Source: JAITWN01 sp964546765
GTDB taxonomy: Bacteria > Pseudomonadota > Gammaproteobacteria > SZUA-140
Assembly (NCBI GenBank): GCA_964546765.1
Contig: CAZJKV010000079.1
Span: 1 to 10,048, forward strand
Direction: 5' to 3'
DNA: 10,048 bases
Both the position numbers and the translations under genes were made by a program. Every line of letters starts with the position of its first letter. Positions within the stretch are counted from its first letter, which is position 1. Below are positions 6,675 through 10,048 of this stretch, piece by piece. Below the pieces are notes generated by a model that ran no database searches, had not been told where the DNA came from, and was given only the letters and a program-made list of their open reading frames with translations.

Positions 6675-7418
6675 CTACAGGCGAAAATCCGCGCCCAGAT
6701 AGACTTCACGCACCTGGTTGTCGGCCAGTATATCCTCCGGCCTACCCTCGGACAGGATCGCGCCGTTGTTCATAATGTAGGCGCGCTCGCAGATGCCGAG
6801 CGTCTCCCTGACGTTGTGGTCGGTGATCAGTATGCCTATCCCCTTGTCACGCAGATACCTGATTATGCGCTGAATATCGATTACGGACAGGGGGTCGACG
6901 CCGGCGAACGGTTCGTCGAGAAGCACGAAGCGCGGTTCCATCGCGAGTGTCCGCGCGATCTCGACCCGCCTGCGTTCACCGCCCGAGAGGCTCATGCCCC
7001 GGGCGTCCCGCAGGTGGGTGATGTGAAACTCTTCGAGGAGTTCGTCCGCGCGCTGCTCCTGTCCGGTCTTGTCCAGGTCGTCCCTGGTCTGCAGGATCGC
7101 GCGCAGGTTGTCGGCGACCGTCAGCTTGCGAAACACCGACGCCTCCTGCGGCAGGTAGCCGATACCCGCGCGCGCCCTGGCGTGCATCGGCCAGGTCGTG
7201 ATGTCGCGTTCGTTCAGGGTGATCGTTCCCTCGCCGCAGGGCACCAGCCCGACGATCATGTAGAAACAAGTCGTCTTGCCGGCACCGTTGGGGCCGAGCA
7301 GTCCGACGATCTCGCCGCCGCCGATATGCATCGAGACGCCTGCGACCACCTGGCGGCCGCGGTAACTCTTGCTGACCTGTTTGACGCAAAGCAGGTCCAT
7401 CGTCCGGTCAGCGGGCAT
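6675..7418 (-). CDS. lptB: LPS export ABC transporter ATPase LptB
   Basis: Cytoplasmic ATPase of the LptB2FGC complex, which pulls LPS out of the inner membrane and pushes it across the Lpt bridge. It has 247 residues, in line with LptB (about 240). Visible motifs: Walker A GPNGAGKTT (42-50), Q-loop Q91 in YLPQEASVF, signature LSGGERRR (144-151), Walker B FVLLDE (164-169, catalytic Glu169), D-loop AGVDP and H-loop His201 in ITDHN. The C-terminus ends YLGADFRL, as usual for LptB. The ATG at 7418 is one base after the lptA stop and has GGAG four bases upstream. A second in-frame ATG at 7400 is possible but has a weaker site. The permease genes lptF and lptG are not in the window, which is normal. 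Confidence 0.96.
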   Translation of the reverse strand: MPADRTMDLLCVKQVSKSYRGRQVVAGVSMHIGGGEIVGLLGPNGAGKTTCFYMIVGLVPCGEGTITLNERDITTWPMHARARAGIGYLPQEASVFRKLTVADNLRAILQTRDDLDKTGQEQRADELLEEFHITHLRDARGMSLSGGERRRVEIARTLAMEPRFVLLDEPFAGVDPLSVIDIQRIIRYLRDKGIGILITDHNVRETLGICERAYIMNNGAILSEGRPEDILADNQVREVYLGADFRL

Positions 7419-7419
7419 C

Positions 7420-7971
7420 CTACTCCGGTTCCGTGGCCTGGCCGGTATCGGCAGGTTCCTGCCGCGGCTGTATCACAATATGCACGCGCCCTTCCTCGCC
7501 GGCCTCCTTGCGCGCACTCACGATGTCGAGCGCCGCGTCGTAACTTATATAGTCGCCGGTGAACTCGACGTCCATGCGCCAGATCCAGGCCTCTTGCTCC
7601 AGCACCAGGCGCTCGGGATCGGCGATGTACTCCATGCGCAGGGCGTGCGCCTGCATGTCCTCGTCTTCGCCGTCCAGCCTCTGCCTGAAGCGGACCGGCG
7701 CGCCCCGCGCCTCGAGGCGGCGCAGGTTTCTGTGTTCGTCGTGATACACCTCGACCAGGTCCGCCTCCAGCCGCATCGTGCCCTGGGTGTAGACCACATT
7801 GCCGCGATAGATGCTGACGCCCTTGATGTCGTCGATCTGCACGCTGTCGGCCTCGATGCGGATCGGCTGTTCGCGGTCGCTCGCCAGAGGCCAGCCGGTG
7901 GCGGGGAACGCCAGCAACGCGAGCGTGTACAGGGCTGCATAAATCCTAGGGTACATAGTCGCTGCGCACAT
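7420..7971 (-). CDS. lptA: LPS transport periplasmic protein LptA
   Basis: Periplasmic bridge protein that carries LPS between LptC at the inner membrane and LptD at the outer membrane. It has 183 residues, as usual for LptA. A signal peptide is plain: a short start with Arg, a hydrophobic stretch IYAALYTLALLAF, then an Ala-containing cleavage region near residue 30. The OstA-type beta-jellyroll repeat follows: PIRIEADSVQIDD, YRGNVVYTQGTMRLEADLVEVY (about 55-76), then a less conserved half. The start is uncertain: ATG at 7971 overlaps lptC by 26 bases and ATG at 7956 (five residues shorter) by 11; neither has a good ribosome site. The shorter form would still have a complete signal peptide. 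It lies between lptC and lptB, as in other Proteobacteria. Confidence 0.92.
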   Translation of the reverse strand: MCAATMYPRIYAALYTLALLAFPATGWPLASDREQPIRIEADSVQIDDIKGVSIYRGNVVYTQGTMRLEADLVEVYHDEHRNLRRLEARGAPVRFRQRLDGEDEDMQAHALRMEYIADPERLVLEQEAWIWRMDVEFTGDYISYDAALDIVSARKEAGEEGRVHIVIQPRQEPADTGQATEPE

Positions 7972-8554
7972 CGGAGAGCAGGTGGATGCGACGCATATCG
8001 AACTCCGCCCTCATGCCGGTCGAGTGGGTCACTCCCCGGTCCTGCTCGATCCGCACAGGGTCGCCGGTCTCGGCAATCCTGTCGTCCGGCCAAACGAGGA
8101 TCTGATCGGTGAAAACTTCAAAATCCTGAATCTCGCTCACGCTCGCGTACCGAATATGAACCTCACCGCTCAGCAGCACCGAGCGGTCGCTTTCGCGGAT
8201 CAGCCCCTGCACAGCGGAAATCTCCCAGGCCATGCGACTGTCCTCATAGAACAGAAGACGCGGGCGCGCCAGGGTGGACTGTTCCGTGTCTGGATAATGA
8301 TACAGGTTTTCAGCTATCAACGCGTGCTTGAGCTCGCCCTGGGCGTCCATTTCGACGAGTTCGAACTCGGTGAGGGAATAATCGAATTCTTCATGGACCG
8401 GTTCGCTGTCGGCGATCACTGCGTCATCGCCGCGATAAAGCCACCAGCCGCTGGCGGCCGCCGCGATCAGCAGCATGAAGAGTGTCACCAGCCGCCGCTC
8501 AGGCATTATGCGCATCGGCGCGCCGCCATGCCTTCCTGGTTTCGCCCATGTCAC
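7946..8554 (-). CDS. lptC: LPS export bitopic membrane protein LptC
   Basis: Inner-membrane protein of the Lpt complex that receives LPS from LptB2FG and passes it to LptA. It has 202 residues from the GTG at 8554. A single membrane helix near the N-terminus (about 22-40, LVTLFMLLIAAAASGWWLY) follows a basic MPERR stretch. A periplasmic domain of the LptC/OstA fold follows, seen in YSLTEFELVEMDAQGELKH, LLFYEDSRMAWEISA and GEVHIRY. The GTG overlaps the kdsC stop as GTGA, the same junction as hprK-rapZ. An ATG at 8515 would give 189 residues, closer to the 191 of E. coli LptC, and is a serious alternative; neither start has a clear ribosome site. The identification rests on position, length, topology and motif style, because the family is poorly conserved. 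Confidence 0.9.
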   Translation of the reverse strand: MTWAKPGRHGGAPMRIMPERRLVTLFMLLIAAAASGWWLYRGDDAVIADSEPVHEEFDYSLTEFELVEMDAQGELKHALIAENLYHYPDTEQSTLARPRLLFYEDSRMAWEISAVQGLIRESDRSVLLSGEVHIRYASVSEIQDFEVFTDQILVWPDDRIAETGDPVRIEQDRGVTHSTGMRAEFDMRRIHLLSDVRSDYVP

Positions 8555-9084
8555 GGGTCTGTAGACAGATATTGCTCCCAGCGGGGGGCGAGCGTTCCCT
8601 GTGCCGACATGATCAGCTCGCAGACATCGCGCGCCGCGCCTCTGCCGCCGCGGTTAGGCGTGACCCAGTCGGCATGTTCCCTGACCAGTTCGTGGGCGTC
8701 GCCGACTGCGATGGCGAGTCCGCAGCGACGCAGCATCGGGAGGTCGACAACATCGTCCCCGACACAGGCTATCTGCTCCGGCGCGAGGCCGAGACGCTGG
8801 CGCAGTTCCTCGAAGGCTGGCAGCTTGTCCTGCCAGCCCTGGAAGACATGTTCGATGCCGAGACCGGACATGCGATGGGTGACGGAACCGGTATTGCGGC
8901 CGCTGATGACGGCGATCGCGACGCCGGACTCCTGCAGCATCTTCATACCGTGACCGTCGCGCGAATGGAATACCTTATTCTCGCGCCCGTCGCAGTCGAT
9001 GTGCAATCCGCCGTCGGTCAGCACGCCGTCGACGTCGAATATGACCAGACGGATCCTGCGCGCCTTGTCGACGACCTCGTTCAT
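8551..9084 (-). CDS. kdsC: 3-deoxy-D-manno-octulosonate 8-phosphate phosphatase KdsC
   Basis: Removes phosphate from KDO-8-phosphate to give KDO, the inner-core sugar of LPS; a cytoplasmic HAD-superfamily C0-type enzyme that works as a tetramer. From the ATG at 9084 it has 177 residues. Motifs: IFDVDGVLTD with nucleophile Asp17 and Asp19, VISGR with Ser61, QDKLPAF with Lys87, and GDDVVDLP with Asp110 and Asp114. The C-terminal Gly/Arg segment NRGGRGAARDVCELI is typical. The start was chosen because MNEVVDKARRIRLVIFDVDG matches the common family start. The in-frame GTG at 9117 would add 11 residues and overlap kdsD by 11 bases, without a better ribosome site. The TGA overlaps the lptC GTG. Confidence 0.95.
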   Translation of the reverse strand: MNEVVDKARRIRLVIFDVDGVLTDGGLHIDCDGRENKVFHSRDGHGMKMLQESGVAIAVISGRNTGSVTHRMSGLGIEHVFQGWQDKLPAFEELRQRLGLAPEQIACVGDDVVDLPMLRRCGLAIAVGDAHELVREHADWVTPNRGGRGAARDVCELIMSAQGTLAPRWEQYLSTDP

Positions 9085-9107
9085 GGCGCCCGGTGTTGAC
9101 CGAGCAT
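9081..9107 (-). other. Possible 8-codon translational relay ORF between kdsD and kdsC
   Basis: The kdsD stop shares its last base with an ATG (TGATG at 9105-9109). That ATG opens an 8-codon frame, MLGQHRAP, whose TGA overlaps the kdsC ATG at 9084 as ATGA. A ribosome ending kdsD could restart here, finish after eight codons and restart on kdsC, which has no clear ribosome site of its own. This is an inference from the overlaps; the peptide itself is unlikely to have a function. It could be chance. Confidence 0.3.
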
Positions 9108-10048
9108 CAGACGACACCGGCGCGTAGCAGGTCGTGCATGTTCATCGCGCCGGTCAGTCGGCCCTCACCGTCGACGACAGGCAGCGAATTGATCTTGTGC
9201 TGTTCCATCATCTGCAGCGCCTCGGCGGCGAGCATGTCGGCGGTGACGGATTGGCAGTTGCGCGTCATGACATCGCCGACAGTGGCGGCATGCACGTCGA
9301 TGCGCCGGTCGAGCACCCGGCGCAAGTCGCCGTCGGTAAAGATCCCCTGCAGGCGGCCGGCGGTGTCCACGATCGCAGTCATGCCGAGATTCTTGCGCGT
9401 CATCTCGACCAGCGCCTCGCTGATCAGGACGTCTGCCTGCACGCTCGGGACGGCATCGCCGGTATGCATGATATCCCGGATCAGCAACAGCAGGCGTTTG
9501 CCGAGCCGCCCGCCCGGGTGAGAGCGGGCAAAGTCATCGGCAGTGAAGCCGCGCGCCTCGAGCAGCGAAACGGCCAGGGCATCGCCCATGACCAGTGTCG
9601 CCGTCGTGCTCGAGGTCGGCGCGAGCCCGAGCGGACAGGCCTCCTGGGCCACGCTGACGTTGATGTTGACCTCGGCGGCCCGCGCCAGCGTCGAGTCCGG
9701 GTTGCCGGTCAGCGCGATCAGCGGGACGCCGAGGCGCTTGATCAGCGGCAGGATGGTCAGCAGTTCGTCGGTCTCGCCGGAATTGGAGAGTGCAAGCACT
9801 ACGTCGCGCGCGGTAATCATGCCGAGGTCGCCGTGGCTCGCCTCGCCGGGATGGACGAAGAACGCCGGGCTGCCGGTGCTCGCGAGGGTCGCGGCGATCT
9901 TGCCGCCGATATGCCCGGATTTGCCCATGCCGAGCACGACGATACGGCCTTCGCAGGCGAGCATGTGGCGGCACGCGGTAACGAAGCCGTCGTAGATGCG
10001 CGCGGCGAGCGCCTGGACCGCGGCGGCCTCGGTCTCGATGACCGCAAC
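9107..10048 (-). CDS. kdsD: Arabinose-5-phosphate isomerase KdsD (KpsF/GutQ family), 5' end truncated by window
   Basis: Converts ribulose-5-phosphate to arabinose-5-phosphate, the first step toward KDO. The frame is open to the window edge and gives 313 residues; the part upstream of the ATG at 9964 (VIETEAAAVQALAARIYDGF) is clearly family-like, so that ATG is internal and only a few N-terminal residues are missing. The SIS sugar-isomerase domain shows LGMGKSGHIGGKIAATLAST, FVHPGEASHGDLGMI and LSNSGETDELL. Then comes ARSHPGGRLGKRLLL, containing a conserved His. Two CBS domains follow: one starting at IMHTGDAVPSV, the other at VMTRNCQSVTADM and running to the end. A full KdsD has about 320-330 residues. 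kdsC follows 22 bases after the TGA. Confidence 0.96.
   Translation of the reverse strand, partial: VAVIETEAAAVQALAARIYDGFVTACRHMLACEGRIVVLGMGKSGHIGGKIAATLASTGSPAFFVHPGEASHGDLGMITARDVVLALSNSGETDELLTILPLIKRLGVPLIALTGNPDSTLARAAEVNINVSVAQEACPLGLAPTSSTTATLVMGDALAVSLLEARGFTADDFARSHPGGRLGKRLLLLIRDIMHTGDAVPSVQADVLISEALVEMTRKNLGMTAIVDTAGRLQGIFTDGDLRRVLDRRIDVHAATVGDVMTRNCQSVTADMLAAEALQMMEQHKINSLPVVDGEGRLTGAMNMHDLLRAGVV

Noticed and set aside
1..10048. Search for a mobile element, CRISPR array, RNA gene, defence system or other new multi-gene system
   Set aside because: Every long stretch is explained by known housekeeping genes in a conserved order; no repeats, transposase, integrase or RNA-like segments were seen.

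Overview
The window is a GC-rich bacterial chromosome segment that is almost entirely coding. Eleven genes lie head to tail on the minus strand. The last codons of one unrelated gene run in from the left on the plus strand. The minus-strand order, 5' to 3' (right to left), is kdsD - kdsC - lptC - lptA - lptB - rpoN - ptsN - hprK - rapZ - EIIA(Man-type) - HPr - ptsI. This is the lipopolysaccharide-transport/sigma-54/nitrogen-PTS supercluster of Gram-negative Proteobacteria. An hprK gene, with rapZ-EIIA-HPr-EI directly after it, fits a non-enteric, high-GC gammaproteobacterium (Chromatiales-like) better than an enteric. That placement is inferred from gene order and protein style, not from a database search.

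Right part (about 6675-10048), LPS core and transport: kdsD (arabinose-5-phosphate isomerase, 5' end cut off by the window edge) and kdsC (KDO-8-P phosphatase) make KDO for the LPS inner core. lptC, lptA and lptB encode the bitopic anchor, the periplasmic bridge protein and the cytoplasmic ATPase that carry finished LPS to the outer membrane. Junctions are very tight: a TGATG/ATGA relay before kdsC, GTGA before lptC, a short overlap before lptA and one base before lptB.

Middle (about 4950-6674): after a 106-base gap with a candidate promoter and a perfect inverted repeat comes rpoN (sigma-54). An 82-base gap then leads straight to ptsN. The ribosome hibernation gene hpf, usual at this spot, is missing.

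Left part (185-4953), regulatory phosphotransferase system: EI (ptsI) should take phosphate from PEP and pass it to HPr, which has both the catalytic His and the regulatory Ser. HPr can hand it to EIIA-Ntr (ptsN) and to a Man-family EIIA. HprK can phosphorylate or dephosphorylate the HPr Ser. RapZ, whose best known role is in enterobacterial amino-sugar control, sits in the same translationally coupled block. No sugar permease (EIIB/EIIC) is present, so this looks like a signalling PTS, not a transport one.

Far left: positions 1-201 on the plus strand encode the C-terminus of a hydantoinase A/oxoprolinase-family protein. It converges on ptsI and overlaps its end by 17 bases.

I found no mobile element, CRISPR array, tRNA or rRNA, and no clearly new multi-gene system. 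The notable points are local: missing hpf, an altered RapZ RNA-binding tail, a possible 8-codon relay ORF, the element in front of rpoN and the convergent overlap.
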